A DNA stretch of 40,765 nucleotides, taken from contig NZ_JAEKKT010000215.1 in NCBI RefSeq assembly GCF_019510245.1, positions 1 through 40,765 of the forward strand, given 5' to 3'. This stretch comes from Streptomyces sp. (GTDB taxonomy: Bacteria; Actinomycetota; Actinomycetes; Streptomycetales; Streptomycetaceae). Under the pieces are notes generated by a model. The model had not been told where the DNA came from and ran no database searches. It saw nothing but the letters and a program-made list of their open reading frames with translations. Of the stretch, positions 1 to 7,195 are shown piece by piece (the first letter of the stretch is position 1; each line of letters starts with the position of its first letter). The translations under genes were made by a program, and so were the position numbers.

Positions 1-2
1 TC

Positions 3-110
3 ACCGGCTTCTACAACACCCGCCGACTGCACAGCGTGTGCGGATACCGGAGCCCGACCGACTACGAACGAGACCATCAGGCCGACCCCACCGTGGAGCT
101 GGCCGCTTGA
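3..110 (+). pseudogene. IS3-family transposase, C-terminal fragment
   Basis: The frame entering from the left edge gives the motif YNTRRLHSVCGYRSPTDYE and stops at a TGA at 108-110. The Y-N-x-x-R-x-H-S-x-x-G-Y-x-S-P pattern is the hallmark end of the rve integrase core of IS3/IS481-type DDE transposases. Only 35 residues are in the window, so I cannot tell whether the upstream part is intact. The neighbouring sequence is full of broken genes, so it is probably part of the same decayed mobile region. The following phage-gene frame overlaps its stop codon, which suggests a junction where this element inserted or was rearranged. Confidence 0.75.
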
Positions 111-816
111 AAGACCTCCACGACGCGAGGGGATTGACAGAGCGCACCCGGATGGTGGCCGACCGGATCGCCCTGTTCCAGGCGGCCATCATCGACTTTC
201 AGCAGCGCGTGGACGCCGAGGCGCGCGCGTTCATAGCCCGGCAGCTCCCGTACCTGTACGAGCAGGGTGCGCGCGCCGCTGCCGAGAGGGTCGGCGGGCA
301 CTTCTCGTGGACGCTCATTCACACCGAGGTCCTGCAGTCGCTGGCCTCCGACAGCTACGCCGACCTCCTGCGACGCTCGGAGGAGGAGCAGCGTATGGCT
401 GCGGTGTTCTACCGGGCGGTCCGGGACACGGCACGCCACGAGGTGCCGTTGCTGGCCGCCGGCCACACCACCGCCCTGCAGGCGGCGAAGGCTCTCGCTG
501 ACCGGCTGACCGGCTGACCGCCGAGCATCAGCTCACCTATGTCATCTACCGCAACGGGGCCCGGATGCCGGTACGGGCATGGGCGGAGGCGGCGACGCTG
601 GCCAAGAGCGCAGTCGCCTACAACGCGGGCACCCTCAACCGAGCACGCGAGGCGGGCGTGCAGTACATGGAAGTCTTCGACGGAGCCGGGTGCGGCTGGA
701 TCAGCCACCAGGACTCTGACAAGGCCGCGGGCACTCTGCGGACGGTGGAAGACGCCGCTCAGTGGCCGATCTCCCACCCTCGTTGCCAGAGGGCGTTCGG
801 CCCACCTCCGGCCTGA
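107..816 (+). pseudogene. Phage minor capsid (MuF-like) protein, frameshifted
   Basis: Two consecutive frames together encode one protein of about 235 residues. The first (possible TTG at 107 or ATG at 152) is alpha-helical and rich in Ala, Arg and Glu, and stops at 517. The second continues to 816 and carries FDGAGCGWISHQDSD, then GTLRTVEDA and PISHPRCQRAF. This Cys-Gly-Trp / His / H-P-x-C pattern is seen in the C-terminal part of actinophage minor capsid/head-morphogenesis proteins with a MuF-like domain, which sit at the portal vertex. The frames are out of register because of a triplicated 8-bp repeat at 497-520; with two copies they join cleanly as ADRLTAEHQLTYVIYRNG. No portal or major capsid gene is next to it, so it looks like a prophage remnant. 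The family call rests on the C-terminal motif. Confidence 0.6.
497..520 (+). repeat. 8-bp tandem repeat, three copies of GCTGACCG
   Basis: Three perfect head-to-tail copies of GCTGACCG lie inside the phage minor capsid coding sequence. Three copies shift the frame into a TGA at 515-517. Two copies would read GCT GAC CGG CTG ACC GCC GAG and restore the downstream frame. This is the signature of replication slippage or of an assembly error. Confidence 0.9.
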
Positions 817-850
817 AGCGCGTACTGGTGTATGCACGAGGAAGAGGTGA

Positions 851-961
851 ATGCGAAGTTTGTTCGAGGTGTAGCGCGAGATCGCCGACGTTCGCGCCCT
901 GGAGCTCGACTCGTACGGCATCGCCGAGCGGCTACGCTCCCTGCGTCCGCCGACTACCTGA
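851..961 (+). pseudogene. Small hypothetical gene with amber stop at codon 8
   Basis: An ATG at 851, preceded by the good ribosome site AAGAGGTG, opens a 37-codon frame ending with TGA at 959-961. Codon 8 is TAG (872-874). Read through, the protein begins MRSLFEV, then after the stop REIADVRALELDSYGIAERL, a charged amphipathic helix with normal Streptomyces codon use on both sides of the stop. The amber fits a TAC to TAG change (Phe-Glu-Val-Tyr-Arg-Glu would read naturally). I do not recognise the family. It follows the phage minor capsid remnant, so it may be a small prophage gene. Confidence 0.4.
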
Positions 962-1007
962 CCAGGCCGCCTGTCATTCCTCCGCCCTGGCAGGGCAGGA
1001 GCGGCGC

Positions 1008-1049
1008 ATTAGGATTCTTGTCATCGGCGGAACGTGGTTCCTGGGCAGA
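1008..1049 (+). pseudogene. Remnant of a second epimerase N-terminus
   Basis: These bases encode IRILVIGGTWFLG, nearly the same as the first 13 residues MRLLVMGGTWFLG of the intact epimerase at 1341. The start codon is ATT instead of ATG, and similarity ends abruptly after the nucleotide-binding GGTWFLG motif. It is best read as the tip of a decayed or rearranged paralogue fused to the recombinase remnant that follows. The DNA differs at several wobble positions, so it is not a fresh duplication. Confidence 0.6.
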
Positions 1050-1060
1050 AGATTGCGGAG

Positions 1061-1240
1061 GATCGCGCGCGAGACTCGCTGCGCGCGGGCCCGAACACCG
1101 ACGTGGCCGCGGCCGGGGTGTCCTTGAAGGAGATCAGCCGGCGCGGCCGTTGGTCCCAGGACGGCCGGACCGCGGACACGGTCTACGACCGACCGCACCA
1201 GGTCGGGCAAGAGGATCCGATGGACCGGGTGCCTATCGGC
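1061..1240 (+). pseudogene. Tyrosine recombinase (integrase) C-terminal remnant
   Basis: In the frame that includes 1094 the sequence reads SLRAGPNTDVAAAGVSL, then KEISRRGRWSQDG, TVYDRP and EDPMDRV. This matches the end of phage-type tyrosine recombinases: the helix after the R-x-x-R region, the 'I-x-x-R-G-R-W' turn in place of the G-H box, and the catalytic Tyr just downstream (here Y in TVYDRP). There is no intact N-terminus and the frame runs into unrelated codons after about 1240. Together with the capsid fragment it suggests that an integrated phage or element once lay here. Confidence 0.55.
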
Positions 1241-1340
1241 GGGTTCGCCGGCGCGACGAGAGCCCGCGCTGACGGAATCCGCTGTCGTTGTCGCTCATGG
1301 TCACTTCCGCCCGCCTCCGGCTGCACGGCAGGATCAACCC

Positions 1341-2354
1341 ATGAGACTTCTGGTCATGGGCGGGACATGGTTCCTGGGCAAGCACGTCGTGGAGGGCGCC
1401 CTGGCGCGAGGGTGGGAGGTCACAACCTTCAACCGCGGGCGCTCCGGACGCGATGCGGACAGTGTGGAAGCAGTTCACGGAGACCGTACACACCGCGTCG
1501 ACCTGGAGCGCCTTGCCGGGCACGGCCCTTGGGATGCCGTGATCGACACATCGAGCTCCGAACTGCCCCCGCGCGACGTCCTGGCGGCCGCGACCGCGTT
1601 GCGCTCGGCCGCCCGCCGGTGGGTACACATCTCCACCGTGTCCGTGTACGAGGGATGGCCCCACCAGCCGCTCACCGACGCCTCACCGCTGCTCGACTGC
1701 CCGGCAGACGCCGACGAGTCCTACGGCTACACCGGCCCGGACGGCTCTCCGACCCAATACGGGTTCCAAAAGGCCGGCGGAGAGCGCGCCGTGACCGAAG
1801 TGTTCGGCAGAGCTGCGGTGTTGCTGCGCCCCGGTGTGATCCTGGGGCCGGGCGAGTACGTCGGCCGACTGCCCTGGTGGTTGGAGCGAACCAAGCGCGG
1901 CGGTCGCATCCTCGCGCCCGCCCCGGCAGAGCAGCGCATCCAACCGGTAGACGTTCGAGACGTGGCGCAGTTCGCCCTCGACCAGGCGGAGGGCTCCTCG
2001 GGAGGCGGCTTCAACGTCACCCACCCCGAAGGCATCACCTTCCGCGGCTTCCTCGAAGCGTGCCTTGCCGAGACGGGCGGCGCCGGGGCACCCGTGTGGG
2101 TCGACCCCTCAGTGCTGATCGAGCAGGGCGTGAAGCAATGGACGGAGCTGCCCCTGTGGCGCACTCACGCGGGCGTGTGGGCTGTTGACTCCAGCAAGGC
2201 CGCGGTCGCGGGGCTTCAGTGCCGGCCGCTTGCCGACACCATCCGGGACACGTGGCGGTGGTGGGCTGGGGACGGGCGTCCCGTGGACCACCCGCGGTGG
2301 GCGGAACACGGGATCGCGCCAGAGAAAGAGGCGAAGATCCTCGCCTCTCTGTAG
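1341..2354 (+). CDS. NAD(P)-dependent epimerase/dehydratase, extended SDR family
   Basis: The 337-residue product starts with the nucleotide-binding motif GGTWFLG at residues 7-13, a variant of the SDR glycine motif seen in atypical or CSP41-like extended SDRs. The strand HISTVSVY (about 96-103) supplies the catalytic Ser/Thr, and YGFQK (Tyr140, Lys144) is the YxxxK pair. The C-terminal part has the substrate-lobe pattern with R-I-Q-P-V-D-V-R-D-V-A, common in these enzymes. It is expected to be a soluble oxidoreductase or epimerase acting on a nucleotide sugar or similar compound; the substrate cannot be told from sequence. The ATG at 1341 is chosen because the Rossmann fold begins immediately. 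Its stop lies one base from the stop of the converging regulator gene. Confidence 0.85.
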   Translation: MRLLVMGGTWFLGKHVVEGALARGWEVTTFNRGRSGRDADSVEAVHGDRTHRVDLERLAGHGPWDAVIDTSSSELPPRDVLAAATALRSAARRWVHISTVSVYEGWPHQPLTDASPLLDCPADADESYGYTGPDGSPTQYGFQKAGGERAVTEVFGRAAVLLRPGVILGPGEYVGRLPWWLERTKRGGRILAPAPAEQRIQPVDVRDVAQFALDQAEGSSGGGFNVTHPEGITFRGFLEACLAETGGAGAPVWVDPSVLIEQGVKQWTELPLWRTHAGVWAVDSSKAAVAGLQCRPLADTIRDTWRWWAGDGRPVDHPRWAEHGIAPEKEAKILASL

Positions 2355-2355
2355 G

Positions 2356-3681
2356 TCAGCTCTCGATCGCGAGCAGACCGACGTGCGGGCCGATGCGATG
2401 CGGCGGGGAGACGCGGTTGAAGTCCTCGATCCGCTCCCTCAGTTCCGTGGGGACCAGAGAGCCGTGGTACTCGGGCCGGTTCAGGTGCCTCCCGATACGG
2501 GCCGTGCGGACGACGATGCCCGTCTGCCGATGCTCCTCGGGAACCTCCCACACCGGCTGTAGGGCCTCGGCCGCGCCGTCCACGTCGCCCGCAATGAGGC
2601 GGGCGTGGGCGAGGTCGGCGGCCGCACCTGCCCGCACGTGGGCCGACTGCTCCTCACTCGGCCGCTGCGCGATGAGCTCCAAGGCGCGCCGCGCGTCGGC
2701 TTCGGCCTGCGCGGCGTCGCCGATGACCAAGGCCGTTGTGCTGGTGGACATGGCCAGGCGTTCCACGGAGAAGGCGAACTCACCGCCCACTCCGTCGTGT
2801 AGATCGTCCCGGCGGCCCTGCCCGTCCTCTGAGGACAGCAAGATTGCTTGGCGGGCTGAGGCGACGTCGCCGAGGTGCGCATGAGCTCGGGCCTTGATCG
2901 CCTGGTGCCGCCGGTTCGCCATGTCCCCGAGACCTCCGTAGGACAGAGCGCGGGCGGCCTTTGCCACCGCCTCGGTGGCGTTGCCCGTGTGGTAGGCGAT
3001 GTAGGCGAGCGTGCCGTCAGCGAAGGCTTGCAGCGGCGTGAAGCGGGTTGTCTCGCCGAACACCGCAGCGGTGCGCGCCAGGCTACGGGCGCTCGGGAAG
3101 TACCCGAGATCGAACGCGGCGACCGCGAGAAGTGCGGCGGCCTGCCCGTTCAGGATCATGAGCTGTTGCTGCTGGACGGGTACCTGCGTCCGGTCCCGCT
3201 GCCTCTCGATGGCCAGGCGCATCCGGTCGACGCTCTCGTAGGCCTCGGCGGGCGGCATCAGGTGATACCTACAGGCGACGGCCTCCACCTGGTCGCGCAG
3301 TTCGTCAATGGTGTTGTCGGAGATGGACGCCGAAGCAGTTGCGTCGGCGCCCTCAAGGGCTTCTTCTGCGGTCATTCGAACTCGTTCTTCCAGGTCATTC
3401 GCGGGTGCCTGGGGATCTGTTCCCGGCGGCGGCCCGAACAGCTGCTCAGCCGTGTAGCCGGGCCACATTGCCTCAAGAATCTGGCAGGCCTCGGGGACCG
3501 GCAGCCCCTGTAACTGACCGCCCGTCCACCGCCGGAACTGCGTCTCGCCGCATGTTGGACTGGCGCTGCCGTTCCCGAAGATCCGCACGCCGTGCTGGGT
3601 GAAGCCCTTCGCGAATTGGCGGTAAGTGACCTTGTCTCGGGCGCACAGCCAGGCCAGCAGCGTCCTCGGCTCAGTCCTCAT
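2356..3681 (-). CDS. Regulatory TPR-repeat protein, Streptomyces XRE-like type
   Basis: This 441-residue protein has an N-terminal 75 residues resembling a small DNA-binding fold (LLAWLCARDKVTYRQFAKGF, then W-T-G-G-Q-L), followed by an acidic linker. A long C-terminal array of alanine-rich helix pairs from about 150 to 400 looks like tetratricopeptide repeats. Proteins of this layout are common in streptomycetes and are usually annotated as helix-turn-helix or TPR regulators. I see no enzymatic motif. It is divergent from the RsbW-like ATPase gene at 3943 and the two share a 260-bp intergenic region with direct repeats, so it may regulate that pair and itself. Function beyond regulation is not assignable. 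Confidence 0.6.
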   Translation of the reverse strand: MRTEPRTLLAWLCARDKVTYRQFAKGFTQHGVRIFGNGSASPTCGETQFRRWTGGQLQGLPVPEACQILEAMWPGYTAEQLFGPPPGTDPQAPANDLEERVRMTAEEALEGADATASASISDNTIDELRDQVEAVACRYHLMPPAEAYESVDRMRLAIERQRDRTQVPVQQQQLMILNGQAAALLAVAAFDLGYFPSARSLARTAAVFGETTRFTPLQAFADGTLAYIAYHTGNATEAVAKAARALSYGGLGDMANRRHQAIKARAHAHLGDVASARQAILLSSEDGQGRRDDLHDGVGGEFAFSVERLAMSTSTTALVIGDAAQAEADARRALELIAQRPSEEQSAHVRAGAAADLAHARLIAGDVDGAAEALQPVWEVPEEHRQTGIVVRTARIGRHLNRPEYHGSLVPTELRERIEDFNRVSPPHRIGPHVGLLAIES

Positions 3682-3782
3682 TCCGCCCCCAGTCTGCGAG
3701 ACGCAGGCGGTTGGCCTACGAATCGGATCCCTTCTCCGGAAGGGGATACCGCCGTTACTCCCGGGGGCAACATCCCCGCCGC

Positions 3783-3868
3783 AGAAGCCACTTCAAAGCT
3801 ACCCCGGGGCCACTTCAGTCGCCCGGAAGTGTCGAAGAAGCCACGTCGCAAGTCATGGCGAAGCTACC
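3783..3868. repeat. Direct repeats in divergent promoter region
   Basis: Between the divergent genes, AGAAGCCAC(T/G)TC occurs at 3783-3794 and 3836-3847, with a related GCCACTTC at 3809-3816. AAGCTACC occurs at 3796-3803 and 3861-3868, so the two elements recur as a pair about 53-65 bases apart. The spacing and position suit binding sites for the adjacent regulator. The remaining bases of 3682-3942 show no further gene. The ATPase gene has a GGGAG ribosome site about ten bases before its start. Confidence 0.4.
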
Positions 3869-3942
3869 GGGGGTGGGTGAACTCTGATCGCCTACTTCGC
3901 TGAGAGTGCTCGCCTGAGCACAGAAGCCAGGGAGTCACCTCA

Positions 3943-4485
3943 ATGCCCCCAAAACCTGTCGGAGTTACGAGCCTGTCGGCGGCGCCGTTTCTCGTTCCGG
4001 TCCGCTATCCCGTGACCGACGGATTCGACATCGCGATGCCGGCCGCTGCGGCGAGCGTCAGGCAGGCACGGCGGGTCGCGCGGGCCTGGTGCCGCTATTG
4101 CCGGGTGCCGGACGACCTGATCGACACCGTGCTTCTCGTCATTTCCGAGATGTGCGCGAACGCCATCTTGTACGGCAGGTCGGACAGCATCGGCGTACGG
4201 GCGTGGCTGCCGTCCTTCGGCGTACTACGCGTCGAGGTCGCCGACTACACCCCATCCAAGCCTCCCGCGGTGCAGCATCCATCGGCCGACAGTGAGAACG
4301 GCCGCGGCCTGTTCCTCGTCGACGCCGTGGCGGCGGACGCGGGCGGCGACTGGGGCTTCACCGCAGACGGCACCCGCGCCTGGTGCACGCTCCCCCTGCC
4401 CACCGCGGAACCTGCTCACAGCTTCTCGGTCCGAGTCCCCCAAGCCTCGACCCAAGATCCCGCAAGTCCCTACACCCACCTCTAA
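3943..4485 (+). CDS. RsbW-like anti-sigma/serine kinase ATP-binding protein
   Basis: The 180-residue product matches the HATPase_c_2 group of small GHKL ATPases that act as anti-sigma factors or protein kinases in Streptomyces. Residues 66-76 carry the N-box (ISEMCANAILY, with Glu69 and Asn73). The G1-like segment follows in EVADYTP, and the G2-like ENGRGLFLVDA loop lies near residue 115. The C-terminus has the usual W-G-F-x-x-D-G-x-x-A-W-C strand. There is no membrane segment. A GGGAG site precedes the ATG. The gene is followed after 15 bases by an unknown gene on the same strand, so they are probably cotranscribed. Which sigma factor or anti-anti-sigma factor it controls cannot be seen. Confidence 0.8.
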   Translation: MPPKPVGVTSLSAAPFLVPVRYPVTDGFDIAMPAAAASVRQARRVARAWCRYCRVPDDLIDTVLLVISEMCANAILYGRSDSIGVRAWLPSFGVLRVEVADYTPSKPPAVQHPSADSENGRGLFLVDAVAADAGGDWGFTADGTRAWCTLPLPTAEPAHSFSVRVPQASTQDPASPYTHL

Positions 4486-4500
4486 CTCAAGGCCTCCCCC

Positions 4501-5598
4501 ATGCCTTCCTCCTTAACGATCGGCGCCGTGAGCCCTCGACGAGACATCCACGGCACCCCCGACGACATGACCGTCATCGTCAGCCCCGTCGGCGCTGACG
4601 CCGACCTACGTGCCGCCCTGGAAGACCTGCGGCTGGGGCGCTACGCCGCCACCCGCGATCTACTCCGCATGACGGGCCAACACTGGGCACTCCGCACGAG
4701 CCGCAGCCAAATACTTGCCGCCGTCGCCGATCCCGGCGTCTTCAAGATGTGGCACGACGAGGAGCCGCACCACCCGGACGCGGCCATGATGTGGGCCAGA
4801 GCGCTCTCCCGGGCCGCAGTCGACGCCTTCCATAGCGGCAAGAGCGAGCACATCGTGGGCCGTGCCGCTCGAATGGCCGCGGAGGCGTGTCAGCGCGCCA
4901 GTGACCTCCTGCCGGCGTGTCCGGTGCCGTGGATCGACCGGCTACAGCTCACACAACTACCGTTTCGCCCGGAGGCGTTCGACCCCCATGCGCACCTCCG
5001 CCCGCAGCCCTGGAACATGCTGCCCGCGGAAGACGTCCGTAGCCACGGCATGTACCACCCCGGTCCCTGGCCCCTTCTGCGCGAGGCCGATCGCCGGGAC
5101 CCTGGCAGCCGCGAGGCGCACCACCAGATGCGCCAGGCCCTCATGGTCCACAGTGGACTCGGGGCCGCGAGGGACTTCTCGTTCTGGATCGTCTCGAAGC
5201 GGCTGCGCAGCCTGGAACTGCTGATGCTGCCCCTCTACGCGATCATGGACAAGTACCGCGCAGAGCACGGAAGCGGCCAGTTCGGCGCGTTGCAGTTCTG
5301 GCAGCGAGCACAGGTCGGGCACTACGCCTGCCAGGCCTACGACCGGTGGTTCGCGGACATCCCCGCAGACGGGTACCCGTGGCTGTCCATGACGGACCTC
5401 AGCCATCTCGCGCACGCCCTGGTAGCCACCGGCGAGAACCAACGCGCCGCAGCCGTGTTCCGGGCCATGGGCCCCTACGCCACCGCCCAGCCGTGGCAAG
5501 ACGTCAACGCGAGCCTCGGCCGCTCCAGGGACTGGAGGGACTGGTTCGTGACGACCCGCGACGCCACCCTTCGCCGCTGGCCTGAGCCTGCCGCTTGA
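4501..5598 (+). CDS. Conserved hypothetical protein, helical, soluble
   Basis: I do not recognise a named domain in this 365-residue protein. It is rich in Trp, Arg and Ala, has no signal peptide or membrane segment, and appears mostly alpha-helical, with segments such as LRAALEDLRLGRYAATRDLL and a later DLSHLAHALVATGENQRA that resemble TPR-like helical repeats. The ATG at 4501 is used because it follows the upstream stop by 15 bases; an in-frame ATG at 4567 is a possible alternative. Its tight spacing behind the RsbW-like ATPase suggests a shared transcript and perhaps a shared regulatory pathway. Function is unknown. Confidence 0.6.
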   Translation: MPSSLTIGAVSPRRDIHGTPDDMTVIVSPVGADADLRAALEDLRLGRYAATRDLLRMTGQHWALRTSRSQILAAVADPGVFKMWHDEEPHHPDAAMMWARALSRAAVDAFHSGKSEHIVGRAARMAAEACQRASDLLPACPVPWIDRLQLTQLPFRPEAFDPHAHLRPQPWNMLPAEDVRSHGMYHPGPWPLLREADRRDPGSREAHHQMRQALMVHSGLGAARDFSFWIVSKRLRSLELLMLPLYAIMDKYRAEHGSGQFGALQFWQRAQVGHYACQAYDRWFADIPADGYPWLSMTDLSHLAHALVATGENQRAAAVFRAMGPYATAQPWQDVNASLGRSRDWRDWFVTTRDATLRRWPEPAA

Positions 5599-5618
5599 GC
5601 GTCGCCAGCCCCCTCTAC

Positions 5619-5636
5619 TTGGCGCCCCCACGCCAA
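5619..5636 (+). terminator. Short hairpin after the hypothetical gene
   Basis: TTGGCG and CGCCAA form a perfect 6-bp stem around the loop CCCCCA, 20 bases after the stop at 5598 and before the permease gene. There is no T-run, so it is only a weak candidate for a terminator or pause. Confidence 0.3.
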
Positions 5637-5677
5637 CCGTCTGTCCCATCCCCTTCTGATGTGAAAGTGGATCTCTG

Positions 5678-7189
5678 GTGTCTCACAGAAGAACCAGCAC
5701 CCCGGTCGCCGACGACGCCGTCTTGGCCGAACTCGGGATCAAGCCCGAACTGAACCGCCGACTGAGGCTGTTCGACTCCTACGCGATCAGCTTCGCGGTG
5801 ATCTGCATCCTGGCCGGCGGCATGAGCCTGTTCGGGTTCGGCATGAGTCACGGCGGTCCCGTGGTCATGCTCGGTACCTGGGTCGGCATCGGCTTCTTCA
5901 CCCTGCTGGTGGGCCTGTCCCTCGCCGACGTCGTCTCCGCCTACCCGACCAGCGGCGGGCCGTACTTCATGGCCGAGAAGCTCGGCGGCGCCCCCTGGGG
6001 ATGGTGGACCGGATGGCTGAACTTCCTGGGCCTGCTCGGGGCCATTGCCGGTATCGATTACGGTGCGGCGGCCTTCGCCGGGGCCTTCGCACAGATGCAG
6101 TGGGGCATCGTCCCCACGACCGGCACCACCATGCTGCTGTTCGGTGCGATCCTCCTGGTACACGGGCTGCTCAATAGTGCCGGGGTCCGTCTCGTGACCG
6201 TTCTGAACGCCATCTCCGTGTGGTGGCAGCTTGGCGGAGTCGCTCTCATCGTCGGCACCCTCACCCTCGCCCCGGCCCAGCACCAGAGCCCGTCATTCGT
6301 GTTCACGCACTTCCACAACGACTCCGGCTTCTCCAGCCCCCTGTACGTCGTGCTGGTCGGCGCCCTGGTGGCGGGCTACACGTTCTGCGGCTACGACGCC
6401 TCCGCGCACGTGGCCGAGGAGACCACCAACGCGCAGATCTCGGCTCCCAAGGGCATCGTCCGCTCGATCTGGGTGTCGTGGGTGGCCGGGTTCGTCCTCC
6501 TGGCCGGCATGCTGTTCGCGATCCAGGACTACACGGCCACGCAGAACACGGCGACCGGGGTCCCGCCCGCGCAGATCTTCCTGGACGTGCTGGGCGCCTC
6601 CGGCGCCAAGGCGCTGCTCCTGGTCGTGATCGTGGCCATGCTGTTCTGCGGCAACGCCGAGGTCGCCGCGTGCAGCCGCATGGTCTACGCGTTCTCCCGC
6701 AGCCGCGCCCTGCCGGGATGGCAGAGCTGGCGCCTGGTCAACCAGCGGACCAAGACACCGACCCGCGCCGTCTGGCTGTCCGTCGTCGTGCCGTTCGCAC
6801 TCGCTCTCCCCGCACTGTGGTCCCCGGCCGCCTACGGGGCCATCACCGCGATCAACGCAGTCGGCATGATCCCCGCGTACGGGATCCCGGTCTTCCTCGC
6901 CCTGAAGAAGGGCCGCCACTACCAGCCGGGCCCGTGGAGCCTGGGCCGCATGCGCCGGCCGATCGCCGTCGTCGCTGTCTCTTACGTCGTGCTGATCACC
7001 GCCGTGTTCTGCCTGCCGCAGTCCCGGCCCATCAACGGCACCACCTTCAACTACGCCGGTGTCACCTTGCTGGCCGCGCTGCTGCTGGCCTGGGTGACCT
7101 GGATAACGCGCGGCAAGAAGTCCTACCAGATCACTGCCGCCCGCACCGCCGCCCAGCCCGACGAAGCCCTGCTGAACGAAAGATTCTGA
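5678..7189 (+). CDS. APC-superfamily amino acid/amine permease
   Basis: The 503-residue protein is a polytopic membrane transporter with about twelve hydrophobic segments. The first begins near residue 30 with SYAISFAVICILAGGMSLFG. It is followed by the family's conserved region around residues 75-110, ADVVSAYPTSGGPYFMAEKL, which matches the amino acid/polyamine/organocation pattern S-x-Y-P-x-(S/T)-G-G-x-Y-x-x-x. Another helix has CGYDASAHVAEET, also typical. It should import an amino acid or amine across the cell membrane by coupling to an ion gradient. The GTG at 5678 begins a normal cytoplasmic N-terminus. The glutamine-synthetase-like gene starts six bases after its stop, so the two form an operon and probably handle the same substrate. 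GABA, polyamines and ethanolamine are plausible, but this is inference. Confidence 0.9.
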   Translation: MSHRRTSTPVADDAVLAELGIKPELNRRLRLFDSYAISFAVICILAGGMSLFGFGMSHGGPVVMLGTWVGIGFFTLLVGLSLADVVSAYPTSGGPYFMAEKLGGAPWGWWTGWLNFLGLLGAIAGIDYGAAAFAGAFAQMQWGIVPTTGTTMLLFGAILLVHGLLNSAGVRLVTVLNAISVWWQLGGVALIVGTLTLAPAQHQSPSFVFTHFHNDSGFSSPLYVVLVGALVAGYTFCGYDASAHVAEETTNAQISAPKGIVRSIWVSWVAGFVLLAGMLFAIQDYTATQNTATGVPPAQIFLDVLGASGAKALLLVVIVAMLFCGNAEVAACSRMVYAFSRSRALPGWQSWRLVNQRTKTPTRAVWLSVVVPFALALPALWSPAAYGAITAINAVGMIPAYGIPVFLALKKGRHYQPGPWSLGRMRRPIAVVAVSYVVLITAVFCLPQSRPINGTTFNYAGVTLLAALLLAWVTWITRGKKSYQITAARTAAQPDEALLNERF

Positions 7190-7195
7190 CCAGCA

